64,000 nucleotides of DNA from the NCBI GenBank assembly GCA_019424905.1, contig JAHYYP010000002.1:62001-126000 (forward strand), in the 5' to 3' direction. Positions 24,131 through 32,911 of the stretch are shown here, one piece after another; the first letter of the stretch is position 1; each line of letters opens with the position of its first letter. The position numbers and the translations under genes were made by a program. The notes under the pieces were generated by a model, which was given only the letters and a program-made list of their open reading frames with translations, made no database searches and was not told the origin of the DNA. The stretch comes from Collinsella sp. (GTDB taxonomy: Bacteria; Actinomycetota; Coriobacteriia; Coriobacteriales; Coriobacteriaceae).

Positions 24131-25474
24131 TTACTCTTGAATGTCAAAGATGCTCTCTGACAAATCAAGATGCAGGAGCACTTTGGTGCCCTTGCCCGGC
24201 GCCGATTCGACGCGCGTATAAGAGTGCGGTCCATAAAAGCGATGGATGCGCTCAGAAATATTGTGCATGGCCACGCCGGCGCCGCCGCCTTGCGGGGAAC
24301 TGGCATCGGGGCGGGCGGAGCGCTCATCAAACAGCCTGGCGGCGGTGCCCTCGTCCATGCCCACGCCGTTGTCGGCCACGGCAATCAGGATTGCGTCGTC
24401 GCCGTCTTGATGGACGGTCACATCGATCTGCAGGGCATCGCCATCGCCCATGCCATGCCGCACGGCGTTCTCGACAATGGGCTGGATTACAAAGGCCGGG
24501 ACCAACGTGTCCTCGACATTCTCGGAGACATCGAAGGTCGCCAGTACGCGGTCCTCGCCAAAACGCGCCTTCTCAAACGTCAGGTAGCGCTTGGTCTGGG
24601 CAACCTCGCGCGACACGGGAATGAGCGAGCCCGAATTGTCGAGCGTGGCGCGATAGAACGAGGAGAACTCGCGCAGCAGCTCGCGGGCGCGCAGCGGGTC
24701 GGTACGCGTAAACGATGCGATGGTGTTGAGCGTGTTGAACAGGAAGTGCGGGTTGATCTGCGCCTGCAGGGCACGCACCTCGGCACGGGCCGTGAGCTCC
24801 TTTTGCACCTCGAGCTCGTGAATGGCGAGCTGCGTGGACAGGATCTCGGCAAAACCCGAGGCGAGCGCATACTGGGTACGGTCAACGGCGCGCGGGGTCT
24901 TGTAGTAGAACTTGAGCGTGCCGACGGTGCGGTCGCCCACCTTGATAGGAGCGATGATACCGGCAGGAACATGGTTGTGCGAGCCATCCGAGCCCACCAC
25001 GTCCACCACACGGTTGAACGACTGGACGATACCGTGCTCGATGACGTAGCGCGTGGCAAGTGTGTGGATGGGCGAATCGGGCAGCAGCTTTTCCTCAAAC
25101 TCGCCCGCGCAGGCCAGCACGTTGCTCTCGTCGGTGATGGCAACCGTCATGGCACGCGTCTCGGGCAAAATGCGCTGGCACACCAGACGCGCCGACTCCT
25201 GCGTCAGACCGCCTTTGATGTCCTCGAGCATGGCAGAGGCCACCGAGAGCGTCTCTTCGGTGTACTGCGAACGCACCGAATCGGGATTGAGCGTCAAATA
25301 GATAAAAATGCACAGAAAGATGCACAGCAGTGCGCAGGCGACCACGGTCGCGATCGGCTCGATTCCAGTCGCCAGGGCAAAAATAAAGTACACCAGCACG
25401 CAAATGGCGCAGACAACGGCGATCACGCGAAAGATTGATATTGAATTATCGCGCTGGGCGCGGCGGTCGATCAT
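24131..25474 (-). CDS. LytS-type sensor histidine kinase (system 1)
   Basis: A 447-residue kinase. Two membrane helices lie near the N-terminus (about 15-37 and 41-62), followed by a GAF-like cytoplasmic sensor (about 85-215). The His_kinase domain holds phospho-accepting His243 in QINPHFLFNTLNT, and the HATPase has IVENAVRHG, DNGVGM and GGAGVAM as N and G boxes. There is no large external domain, so the signal is probably intramembrane or cytoplasmic. Its ATG overlaps the stop of the glycosyltransferase gene by four bases, implying translational coupling. Confidence 0.94.
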   Translation of the reverse strand: MIDRRAQRDNSISIFRVIAVVCAICVLVYFIFALATGIEPIATVVACALLCIFLCIFIYLTLNPDSVRSQYTEETLSVASAMLEDIKGGLTQESARLVCQRILPETRAMTVAITDESNVLACAGEFEEKLLPDSPIHTLATRYVIEHGIVQSFNRVVDVVGSDGSHNHVPAGIIAPIKVGDRTVGTLKFYYKTPRAVDRTQYALASGFAEILSTQLAIHELEVQKELTARAEVRALQAQINPHFLFNTLNTIASFTRTDPLRARELLREFSSFYRATLDNSGSLIPVSREVAQTKRYLTFEKARFGEDRVLATFDVSENVEDTLVPAFVIQPIVENAVRHGMGDGDALQIDVTVHQDGDDAILIAVADNGVGMDEGTAARLFDERSARPDASSPQGGGAGVAMHNISERIHRFYGPHSYTRVESAPGKGTKVLLHLDLSESIFDIQE

Positions 25475-26658
25475 TCAGTCCCCTCCAGGATGCTGGTCAG
25501 TTGTGCGTCGTGCCAGAGCCCGTCCATGATCTTGGGCCAGAAGCTCTGGAAACGCAGGTAGCTTGCGGCGTTTTGGCGCGCGTAGGTCTTGGCCTCGTCA
25601 ATACCGTGACGCCAAATGCGCAGGTATCCCTCGTGCTCGCGGGTAAACATGCTGCGGACCATGGCGGTTTTGCGCACGCGGTCGTCGAGCTCGCGCGAAA
25701 TCCACGGGCCCGGATAGGGCATGAGCGACGCGGCCGTGACGGGAACGAGCTCCTGCTGGTGCGCGGCAAACGTCAGCTTGGCACGCTCGTAGTACCAACG
25801 GTACACATCCTGCATAAAGCGCGGCGAGCGCTTCTCGGACTCGGGCGGCAGGTGACGAACGACCCACTCGTTGTCAAACCACACGTCGTAGCCAAACATG
25901 CGCATGTTAAAGAGGTAATCTAGGTCCTCGCCTCGGGTGATAAACGGGTCAAACGCCACACGGGTAAAGGCGCGGGCATGAAGCGCCACAAGGCCGCCGC
26001 ACACGTAGTTTGAACGCGAAATACGGGTGCCCGAGAGCGCCTTTTTCATCCAGCGATTAAACTCGATGCGTTTGGTCCACCAACGATGGCAAATGCCCAC
26101 CTTGTCTGTGGGCGCCAACGGCGATCCGTCTCGATCGTAAAAGTAACCGCTCTTAACCAAAATCGGCAGGCCTTGACGCGTCTGCTGGCCCAGTGCATAG
26201 GTCGCGCGCTTCATAAAGTCGGCATCGATAACGGTCTCGTCGTCATCCAAAAAGACAACGGCATCGTGGCCGAGCACCGCAGCGCAGGCAAGCCCCATAT
26301 TGCGAATGGCGCCGTATCCGCGCAGACTCACGCACTCGCCCGAGCCATTGGGAGCAATCTGCGCCACACGGTCGGCGATACGCGATGCCTGGTTGTTGGT
26401 AACCACGGTGACCTTGAGCGTAGGGTGCGCGTCGACGATTTCGTGGACGCGCTTCGACACATCAGCCGTGACCGAGATGGGGCAGACCACCAAAAGGATA
26501 ATCCTCGGAATGTCGCGCACCTGCTCGAGCGAGGCCAGGCAGCGGTCGAGCTCGGGATTGGTGGCGTTGAGCTTCGTCGAGTGGTCATAGACGCCGGGAG
26601 CGTTTGCATGGGCCTCGTCGTCTGCCCAATATGTTGGAATCACAACCGTGGCGTTCAT
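25471..26658 (-). CDS. Family 2-type glycosyltransferase
   Basis: A 395-residue enzyme with a GT-A fold start (MNATVVIPTYWADD), nucleotide-binding region near 85-125, and the metal-binding triad VVFLDDDET (Asp138-140). FITRGEDLDYLFNMRMFG (around 260) is an ED-type acceptor motif. No membrane helix is apparent, so it works in the cytoplasm or at the membrane face. The donor is a nucleotide sugar; the acceptor is unknown. The ATG at 26658 follows GGGAGGGAAGG. It is translationally coupled to the LytS kinase gene, so the kinase may respond to envelope glycan status. Confidence 0.87.
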   Translation of the reverse strand: MNATVVIPTYWADDEAHANAPGVYDHSTKLNATNPELDRCLASLEQVRDIPRIILLVVCPISVTADVSKRVHEIVDAHPTLKVTVVTNNQASRIADRVAQIAPNGSGECVSLRGYGAIRNMGLACAAVLGHDAVVFLDDDETVIDADFMKRATYALGQQTRQGLPILVKSGYFYDRDGSPLAPTDKVGICHRWWTKRIEFNRWMKKALSGTRISRSNYVCGGLVALHARAFTRVAFDPFITRGEDLDYLFNMRMFGYDVWFDNEWVVRHLPPESEKRSPRFMQDVYRWYYERAKLTFAAHQQELVPVTAASLMPYPGPWISRELDDRVRKTAMVRSMFTREHEGYLRIWRHGIDEAKTYARQNAASYLRFQSFWPKIMDGLWHDAQLTSILEGTE

Positions 26659-26683
26659 GCCTTCCCTCCCTGCAACACAAAAA

Positions 26684-26714
26684 CGGGGCGCCGCCAAACA
26701 CAGGCGACGCCCCG
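26684..26714 (-). terminator. Terminator after the MFS transporter
   Basis: CGGGGCG and CGCCCCG on the minus strand pair around a loop with further GCC/GGC pairing, followed by TTTTTGTG. It ends about 20 bases before the glycosyltransferase start. Confidence 0.8.
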
Positions 26715-26828
26715 CGACCTAGCTGATTCCATCATACCCACTTGGGCAAATCATTGCTCGCAAGTCGCAATGTTTATTGCGGATAACCCCAAAAGAGTAC
26801 CGCGGACAGGCCCAATAGCCGCTCGCTC

Positions 26829-28088
26829 CTATGCGGTCTGCTCTGCCGCCTGAGTCATGCGGGACAGGCGAACCAGCAGCATAAAGCCAACGATCAGCAG
26901 CACGCCAATGGAAAGGACGCCCAGCGACGGGTTGCCGGTCAGCGAGGTGACGACCGACACCAGGAAAGTGCCCATGACGCTTGCATAACGACCAAAGATG
27001 TCAAAGAAGCCGTAGTACTCGTTGGACTTTTCCTTGGGGATAATGCGGCCAAAGTAGCTACGGCTGAGCGCTTGCACGCCGCCCTGGAACAGGCCGACCA
27101 TAATGGCAAGCACCCAGAATTCGAAGGCGGTCTTTAGGAAGAATGCGGCGAACAGCACAATGCCCATGTAGGCGGCGACGGCCACCAGGATCATGTTGAG
27201 CGTGCCCACGCGTCCGGCGAGCTTGCCGTAGATGATGGCGGACGGAAAGGCCACAAACTGCGTAACGAGCAGCGCCAGCACCAGCTGGGTCGAGTCGATG
27301 CCTAAAGCCGAGCCGTAGCTGGTAGCCATGGAAATGACCGTGTGGACGCCATCGATATAGAAGAAGAACGCGATCATGTAGACCAGCACGGTCTTGTTGT
27401 GGGCGATCTCGCGCATGGTGTGTCCGACCTCGGAGAACACACCGCCCACGATGTGGCCGATGGTGTCCTCGGGACCGCGCTCGCGACCGTACTTTTGCTT
27501 ATAGGTGCGAATGAGCGGCAGGGTAAAGATGAGCCACCAGGCACCAGTGATGATAAACGACAGACGCGTTGCCAGCATGGTGGGGACGCCAAGAGCGGGG
27601 CCACCCATGATGAGCGCCAGGCAGATGATGAACGGCACGGTGGAACCGATGTAGCCCCAGGCATAGCCCGAGCTGGACACGGCGTCCATGCGCTCGTCGG
27701 TGGTAATGTCGGGCAGCATGGCGTCGTAGAACGTCATAGAAGAGTTAAGGCCGATGGTGCACAGCACGTACACGGTCAAAAATGCCATGGCGGACATTGG
27801 GATAGCCTGCGCCAGGCAAAGAACCAGGCCCGTGAGGAAGAAGCCCAAGAAGAACTTAATCTTGTTGCCGGCGTAATCGGCAAGCGCGCCCAGAATGGGC
27901 ATGAGCATGGCAATGACCAGCGAGGCGATCGTCTGAGCGTTGCCCCAAGCGACCACCAGGTCTGCCGAGGAAGCACCAGTATTGATGGCGTTAAAGTAGA
28001 TGGGCACCACCGAGGTATTGAGCAACACGAGGGCCGAATTGCCCACATCGTACATAACCCAGTTACGCTCGAGCTTGGTGTATTTCAT
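26829..28088 (-). CDS. MFS transporter of the UMF1/Atg22-like type
   Basis: A 419-residue permease with about 12 helices. It starts MKYTKLERNWVMYDVGNSA, where NWxxYDxGNSA is the hallmark of the UMF1 group related to yeast vacuolar effluxer Atg22. The second half has FQGGVQALSRSYFGRIIPKE, another conserved signature of the group. The yeast relatives export amino acids; the bacterial substrates are unknown. GAAGGGGCCC upstream of the ATG is a modest ribosome site. It lies between the two LytS/LytR systems with its own terminator. Confidence 0.9.
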   Translation of the reverse strand: MKYTKLERNWVMYDVGNSALVLLNTSVVPIYFNAINTGASSADLVVAWGNAQTIASLVIAMLMPILGALADYAGNKIKFFLGFFLTGLVLCLAQAIPMSAMAFLTVYVLCTIGLNSSMTFYDAMLPDITTDERMDAVSSSGYAWGYIGSTVPFIICLALIMGGPALGVPTMLATRLSFIITGAWWLIFTLPLIRTYKQKYGRERGPEDTIGHIVGGVFSEVGHTMREIAHNKTVLVYMIAFFFYIDGVHTVISMATSYGSALGIDSTQLVLALLVTQFVAFPSAIIYGKLAGRVGTLNMILVAVAAYMGIVLFAAFFLKTAFEFWVLAIMVGLFQGGVQALSRSYFGRIIPKEKSNEYYGFFDIFGRYASVMGTFLVSVVTSLTGNPSLGVLSIGVLLIVGFMLLVRLSRMTQAAEQTA

Positions 28089-28189
28089 GGACAGGGCCCC
28101 TTCGTATTCGCCCGATATGCAGTTAGTTCATCGTACCCCAATTGCACAGAAGCGCTGGTAAGGATTCGGCAAAGGGGCACGCACGGGTC

Positions 28190-29134
28190 CTACTCCTCGC
28201 GGTCGAACTCCTCGTCGGCGTCGAGTACGCGGCCGCTATAGTTGATATGGCCGGTCACGGCATCCATGTCACCGGTCTCGATAAAGCGGGCAACGGTGAG
28301 CTCGTAATCGGTCAGCGCGCGCTCAAAGACCTCGGGGAAGCTCTCGGTCGAGACCTCATCGGTAAAGGGGTTCTTCCATGTCAGGTGGCCCAGGTTACCG
28401 GTGCGCTCGGGCAGCTCCGCCGTCACACGATGGGCAAGGCCGTCGAGCAGCGAGTAGTCATGCACCAAGCCCTCGAGCAGGGCAATCGCGCGCGTCTTTA
28501 CCGAGCCGGCCGGCTCAATGGTGCGATAGAGCATCTGCATGTCCGAGACGGCGCCGGCGTACTCCCCCGCCGGGATGTCGATACCGTACACGCGCCCGGC
28601 GATGTAGCTCATCAGCACGCCGGCCACACGGTTGATGCGGTCGGTGGTGACGATCTCGCCCGCCGGCGGATAATCCTCGACCGTGGCACCGTCGCGCTTG
28701 AGCTGTAGCATCAGCACGTCCAGATCGCTTTCGAGCACGGCGTGAACTTGGCTGCCCGAAGCCTCGAGCTCGGGATCGGAATCTACAATGCCAAACTGCT
28801 GCTCGTAGACAAAGGGGTGGGCATTACGGTCGAGTACATAGTGAGACAGCAAGCCCAGCGCAAAGGCGCGACCCAGATTGGCATCGCGCGGCTGTAGGTG
28901 CGACACGCCGTCGCGCAGGCACGAGAACTGGCGCGACATGCGCGAGCGGTGCATGACCTGAGCAAGCGACATACAGTCGGAAATGCGCGGCGTGAGCATG
29001 TGGAAGAAAAACGGGTCGGGACCTTGGTTTCCCAGGATAAAGGCGATGCGCTCCTCGTCGGACGTAATAACGCCCTGCGGAAGACGGTCGATGCTTTCCT
29101 CGCCAAACAGATGATGCGTAATGAGCGCGGGCAT
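28190..29134 (-). CDS. Zinc-dependent phospholipase C-like protein
   Basis: A 314-residue cytoplasmic protein with the fold of the zinc_dep_PLPC group. It begins MPALITHHLFGEESIDRLP, where the early His pair is a metal-ligand candidate. It has LGNQGPDPFFFHML near residue 40 and GLLSHYVLDRNAHPFVYEQ around 95-113, the His/Asp-rich core helix of the family. No signal peptide is visible, unlike secreted clostridial phospholipases, so hydrolysis of an internal phosphoester is more likely than toxin activity. AAAGGAT precedes the ATG at 29134. Substrate unknown. Confidence 0.83.
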   Translation of the reverse strand: MPALITHHLFGEESIDRLPQGVITSDEERIAFILGNQGPDPFFFHMLTPRISDCMSLAQVMHRSRMSRQFSCLRDGVSHLQPRDANLGRAFALGLLSHYVLDRNAHPFVYEQQFGIVDSDPELEASGSQVHAVLESDLDVLMLQLKRDGATVEDYPPAGEIVTTDRINRVAGVLMSYIAGRVYGIDIPAGEYAGAVSDMQMLYRTIEPAGSVKTRAIALLEGLVHDYSLLDGLAHRVTAELPERTGNLGHLTWKNPFTDEVSTESFPEVFERALTDYELTVARFIETGDMDAVTGHINYSGRVLDADEEFDREE

Positions 29135-29226
29135 GATGATCCTTTCGATTTCATTCGATGTCACCCATTATGCCCACCGCACGGTCATGCCAAACCTGCG
29201 GCGGCAAACGATGGTATGCAGACTGT

Positions 29227-29961
29227 CTACGCAAGCCCCAAATGCGCCTTGACCTCGGCAGCGCGACGACGGGACACAGGCACCGTCGAGGTTACGCGAT
29301 CGAGCCTGAGCTCCATAAGACCTGTGGAACCGATCTCGACATTATGCACGTCTTCCAAATTGACCAGATAACTGCGGTGGACACGAATAAAGCCCTCGGA
29401 GGCCAGGCGCCGCTCGAGCGAGGAAATCGACTCATTGATCAGGTATGTTCCCTCGGCGCAGACGGCGTTGCAAAAATCGGCACGCGCCTCAAAGTAGCAG
29501 ACATCCGCCACGGGAATGAACACCCTTTTGCCCCCACGATCCACCGTCAGGCGCAAAGGCTGGCGCGGAGCATGGACGACACGGCGAGCGCCCAGGGCAG
29601 TCTCGATCTTATCGAGTGCCTTTGACAAGCGGGCATCCTCGACCGGTTTGACGATGTAATCGACGGCATCGAGGTTATAGGCATCAGCCGCATACTCGGC
29701 AAATGCCGTCACAAACACCACGACCGGCGGCGTCTTTAGGTTCTGCAGCGTCTCGGCAAGCTCAATTCCCGAGCGACCGGGCATGGTAATGTCTAAAAAC
29801 AGCACGTCGGGCTTGTTCGACAAAATCGACTCCACGGCTTCGGTGACATTGCCCGCCTCGGCAATCTGACCCACACGCATATCCTTTTCCAACAGATAGC
29901 GTAGCTCAGCCCTAATGGGAGGCTCGTCATCAACCACCAGGATGTTCCAGCCTTCGGACAT
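29227..29961 (-). CDS. LytTR-family response regulator (system 2)
   Basis: A 244-residue regulator built like the one at 23342-24058. Receiver with DDE at 11-13, phospho-acceptor Asp57 in VLFLDITMPG, FVTAFAEYA and DYIVKPVED. The LytTR domain (about 140-240) has VHRSYLVNLEDV and VPVSRRRAAEV. It lies 38 bases downstream of its partner kinase. The two regulators probably arose by duplication of an entire two-component unit, with divergence especially in the linker and DNA-binding regions. Confidence 0.94.
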   Translation of the reverse strand: MSEGWNILVVDDEPPIRAELRYLLEKDMRVGQIAEAGNVTEAVESILSNKPDVLFLDITMPGRSGIELAETLQNLKTPPVVVFVTAFAEYAADAYNLDAVDYIVKPVEDARLSKALDKIETALGARRVVHAPRQPLRLTVDRGGKRVFIPVADVCYFEARADFCNAVCAEGTYLINESISSLERRLASEGFIRVHRSYLVNLEDVHNVEIGSTGLMELRLDRVTSTVPVSRRRAAEVKAHLGLA

Positions 29962-29999
29962 ATGCGCTTCCCCTCTTTTTCTCTCAATCCAACCGCGTG

Positions 30000-31391
30000 C
30001 TACACCGTTAGCGGCGCCGGCTCATGCGGCTCGCCGTTCAACTCTACGATGACCTGTGTTCCCACGCCCTCCTGGGACTTCACGCGCATGCCAGAATCTT
30101 CTCCGTAAAAGAAATGGATGCGCTGAAGCACGTTGAAGAGCGCCAGGCCGCAACCTCGCTTGACGGAGCCGTCGGCGGTAATGCTCTCGGGCTCCTCTCG
30201 GCGATGCTGCTCAAACAGATGCGCGCAGACTTCTTCGCTCATACCGATGCCGTCATCTTCGACGATAATCTCCAAGCCGTCATCGGTCTCAAAAGCCCTA
30301 ACACGAATAGAAAGCGGCTCGGTCTCGCGCTGCGCATGCTTGATGCAGTTTTCGAGCAGCGGCTGCAAGATAAACGGCGGTACCAGGCTGTCGCGCACCT
30401 CAAAGTCGATGTCGACCGAGACGCGCAGACGGCCGTCGCCATACCGGGCCTGCATAAGATTGATATAACGAGTGCCCTGTTCCACCTCGTGCTCGAGCGT
30501 GGTGAGCGTATCGGAGTCAGAAAGCGTCTGACGGTAATAATTGGAAAAATCGATCAGCAGCGATCGCGCCTTGTCGGGCTCGGTTCGAACGAGCGACACG
30601 ATGGTGCTGATGGTATTGAATAGAAAATGCGGGTCGACCTGCGACTGCAGGGCGCGAAGCTCCACGCGGGCCGTGAGCTCGTCCTGGCGCTCGAGCTCAA
30701 AGCTGGCGAGCTGCGTGGAAATGAGATCGGCAAAGCCCGAGGCCAACGCCGTCTGGCGCATATCGATGCTGCTCAGGCGGGGGTAATACAGCTCGAGCGT
30801 GCCCACGCAATGCCCGCGCACGGTCAGCGGCGCGACAATGCCGGCGCGCAGACGGGGAAAATAGCCGCCCGTCTCATTGGAGGCGTCGCGCGAAAATACA
30901 CTCTGTTCGCCGGACTCGATCACGTTGAGCGTGGTCTTGAGCACGACCGGGGTGCCGGCGGGACACTTTGCCGAGTCCTCGCCCCAGCTTGCCAGCACCT
31001 GTTTGCCATCGGTAAAGCAGATGGCAGAGGCGATGGTCTCGGACAGGATAATTTTAGAGGCGCCCAGGGCCGCTTCGGGCGTAAGGCCGCGCGACGTGTA
31101 GGCGAATATTTTTGATGCGATGGCGAGCGTACGGTCGGTTGCGCTCGATGTGAGGTCGTCGGGGACCACAAAGACATACGAGAAAAAGAAGCACAGCATG
31201 ACCAGGCCGGCAATAACGACAACGCCCGGAACGGGATTGGGATTATCGGTTAAATCCCAGATAAGCAGCAGGATAAGCGCCGGAACGACAATACCGAGCA
31301 GGATGGCCTGAACCACATGCTGGGCCGTACGAAAGACCTTGGTAGAGTTGTAGCTCTTGCCCAGAATCAGCCTGTTTAAATCCACCGTCAT
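30000..31391 (-). CDS. LytS-type sensor histidine kinase (system 2)
   Basis: A 463-residue kinase with two N-terminal helices (about 28-45 and 56-76), a GAF-like sensor (about 95-225), phospho-accepting His255 in QVDPHFLFNTIST, and an HATPase with LLENCIKHA, DDGIGM and GCGLAL. It shares layout and many residues with the kinase at 24131-25474. The start is not settled: the ATG at 31391 directly abuts AGAGGGG, which is too close, while the GTG two codons later has that site at six bases; both give nearly the same protein. Confidence 0.93.
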   Translation of the reverse strand: MTVDLNRLILGKSYNSTKVFRTAQHVVQAILLGIVVPALILLLIWDLTDNPNPVPGVVVIAGLVMLCFFFSYVFVVPDDLTSSATDRTLAIASKIFAYTSRGLTPEAALGASKIILSETIASAICFTDGKQVLASWGEDSAKCPAGTPVVLKTTLNVIESGEQSVFSRDASNETGGYFPRLRAGIVAPLTVRGHCVGTLELYYPRLSSIDMRQTALASGFADLISTQLASFELERQDELTARVELRALQSQVDPHFLFNTISTIVSLVRTEPDKARSLLIDFSNYYRQTLSDSDTLTTLEHEVEQGTRYINLMQARYGDGRLRVSVDIDFEVRDSLVPPFILQPLLENCIKHAQRETEPLSIRVRAFETDDGLEIIVEDDGIGMSEEVCAHLFEQHRREEPESITADGSVKRGCGLALFNVLQRIHFFYGEDSGMRVKSQEGVGTQVIVELNGEPHEPAPLTV

Positions 31392-31422
31392 CCCCTCTTG
31401 TCCGTAGCACCCATAGCAATAA

Positions 31423-31444
31423 AGAGGGCCGCAAGCGACCCTCT
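31423..31444 (-). terminator. Terminator after the amidohydrolase
   Basis: AGAGGG and CCCTCT pair around a ten-base loop, followed on the minus strand by TTATTG. It begins 59 bases past the amidohydrolase stop and precedes the second LytS gene. Confidence 0.65.
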
Positions 31445-31502
31445 CCATTGCATTATGCAATCAAAAACTGTGTTTTACATCAAGCCATCGACAAACGGTA
31501 TC

Positions 31503-32780
31503 TTAGGCGCTGTATTTGTTAGCCTCACCAAAAGTGCCAGCCTCGACGATCCAGCCGTCCTTCATGATGACGTCCATGTTGTCGGTGTTGAGCACGTGGA
31601 TGTCGGCGGCGACGTCACCGTTGACAACCAGCAGGTCGGCGCACTTGCCGGCCTCGATGGAACCGGTCTCGTCCTCGATGTGGCACATCTTGGCACCGTT
31701 GAGGGTGGCGCAGGTGATGGTCTCGACCGGAGTGAAGCCGATCTTGTCGACGAACTCGTACATCTCCTCGATGGAGCAGGTGCCATACGGGGTGACGAAG
31801 GAGAAGGAGTCGGAGCCGATCGTCATGACGACGCCGCGCTTCTTGGCCTCGCGCAGGCAGTCGTAGTTGCGCTGCAGCTCCTTCTCGACCAGGGTGCCCT
31901 CGTACTTGTCGTGCAGCTCGGGGACGTAGACGGGCGGATAGGTGGCGTACCAGGTGGGCAGGAAGGCGATCGTCGGGGTGAAGAAGGTGCCCTGCTCGGC
32001 CATGAGGTCCATGGTGCGCTCATCGATATCGAAGCCGTGGATCAGCTGCTCGCAGCCAAAGCGGACGGAATCGTAGGCGGCGGCGTGGTTGTTGTAGCAG
32101 TGACTCCACACGGGGATGCCGACCATCTTTGCCTCTTCGACCACGGCCTGGATCTCCTCGGAGCAATAGTGCTGGTCGCGACCGGAATCCCAACGCCAGA
32201 TGCCGCCACCGGTAGCCCAGATCTTGATGGCATCAGGGTTCTCGCGCAGGCGACGACGGACAGCCTTGCGCAGATCCCAAGGACCATCGACCTGGTCGCC
32301 CCAGGGATGGGATTCCTTGTTGAGCTCCTGGGTGCAGTGGTGGGAGTCACCGTGGCCGGCAACGCGGCAGAAGCCAAGACCAGTGGCCAGAACGCGCGGG
32401 CCCTTGAAGACGCCCTTGTCGATGCAGTCGCGAATCTGGATACCAAAGCGGCCGATCTCGCAGACGGTGGTGAGGCCGTGGGTGAGGCAGTCGTAGGCCT
32501 GCTTGACGGCGACGGCCTGTTTCTCGAGGAGCGGCTGCATGACCCAGTCGGTGTCATCGTCGGTCAGGTTGCCCGAGAAGTGCAGGTGGGTATCGATCAG
32601 GCCGGGAAGGACGGTCTTGCCGGCGGCGTCGATAACCTCAACGCCCTCGGGAAGGTCCTGCATAGCACCGGCATACTCGATCTTGCCGTTGTCGTCGACG
32701 AGAACGAGGGAGTTCTCGACCGGCTCGGCACCGGTACCGTCGATGAGCTTTCCGCCAACGATTGCGTACTTAGTGGACAT
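31503..32780 (-). CDS. Metal-dependent amidohydrolase
   Basis: A 425-residue enzyme of the imidazolonepropionase/prolidase-like amidohydrolase group. Metal ligands: DTHLH (His65, His67), a lysine in AIKIWATGG (Lys186) that is likely carboxylated, His227 in WSHCYNN, His248 in LIHGFD and Asp324 in IGSDSFS. N- and C-terminal beta-sandwich segments (1-58, 385-425) are present. It hydrolyses a C-N bond in a cyclic amide, dipeptide or similar; the exact substrate is unknown. AAGGAGGAA precedes the ATG. An APC amino-acid permease lies upstream on the same strand, so the two may import and open an amino-acid derivative. Confidence 0.9.
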   Translation of the reverse strand: MSTKYAIVGGKLIDGTGAEPVENSLVLVDDNGKIEYAGAMQDLPEGVEVIDAAGKTVLPGLIDTHLHFSGNLTDDDTDWVMQPLLEKQAVAVKQAYDCLTHGLTTVCEIGRFGIQIRDCIDKGVFKGPRVLATGLGFCRVAGHGDSHHCTQELNKESHPWGDQVDGPWDLRKAVRRRLRENPDAIKIWATGGGIWRWDSGRDQHYCSEEIQAVVEEAKMVGIPVWSHCYNNHAAAYDSVRFGCEQLIHGFDIDERTMDLMAEQGTFFTPTIAFLPTWYATYPPVYVPELHDKYEGTLVEKELQRNYDCLREAKKRGVVMTIGSDSFSFVTPYGTCSIEEMYEFVDKIGFTPVETITCATLNGAKMCHIEDETGSIEAGKCADLLVVNGDVAADIHVLNTDNMDVIMKDGWIVEAGTFGEANKYSA

Positions 32781-32911
32781 GGTTCCTCCTTATGGATCCA
32801 TATAGTGGGCGAGGCCATGTTGGGTTATGGCCTCACAAAGCTACCCAAGTGGTGCCGGGTTCGGTGCGCGGAAGAGAGGGGTCCGCGCACCCGATCCGCC
32901 CCGGCTAGGCG

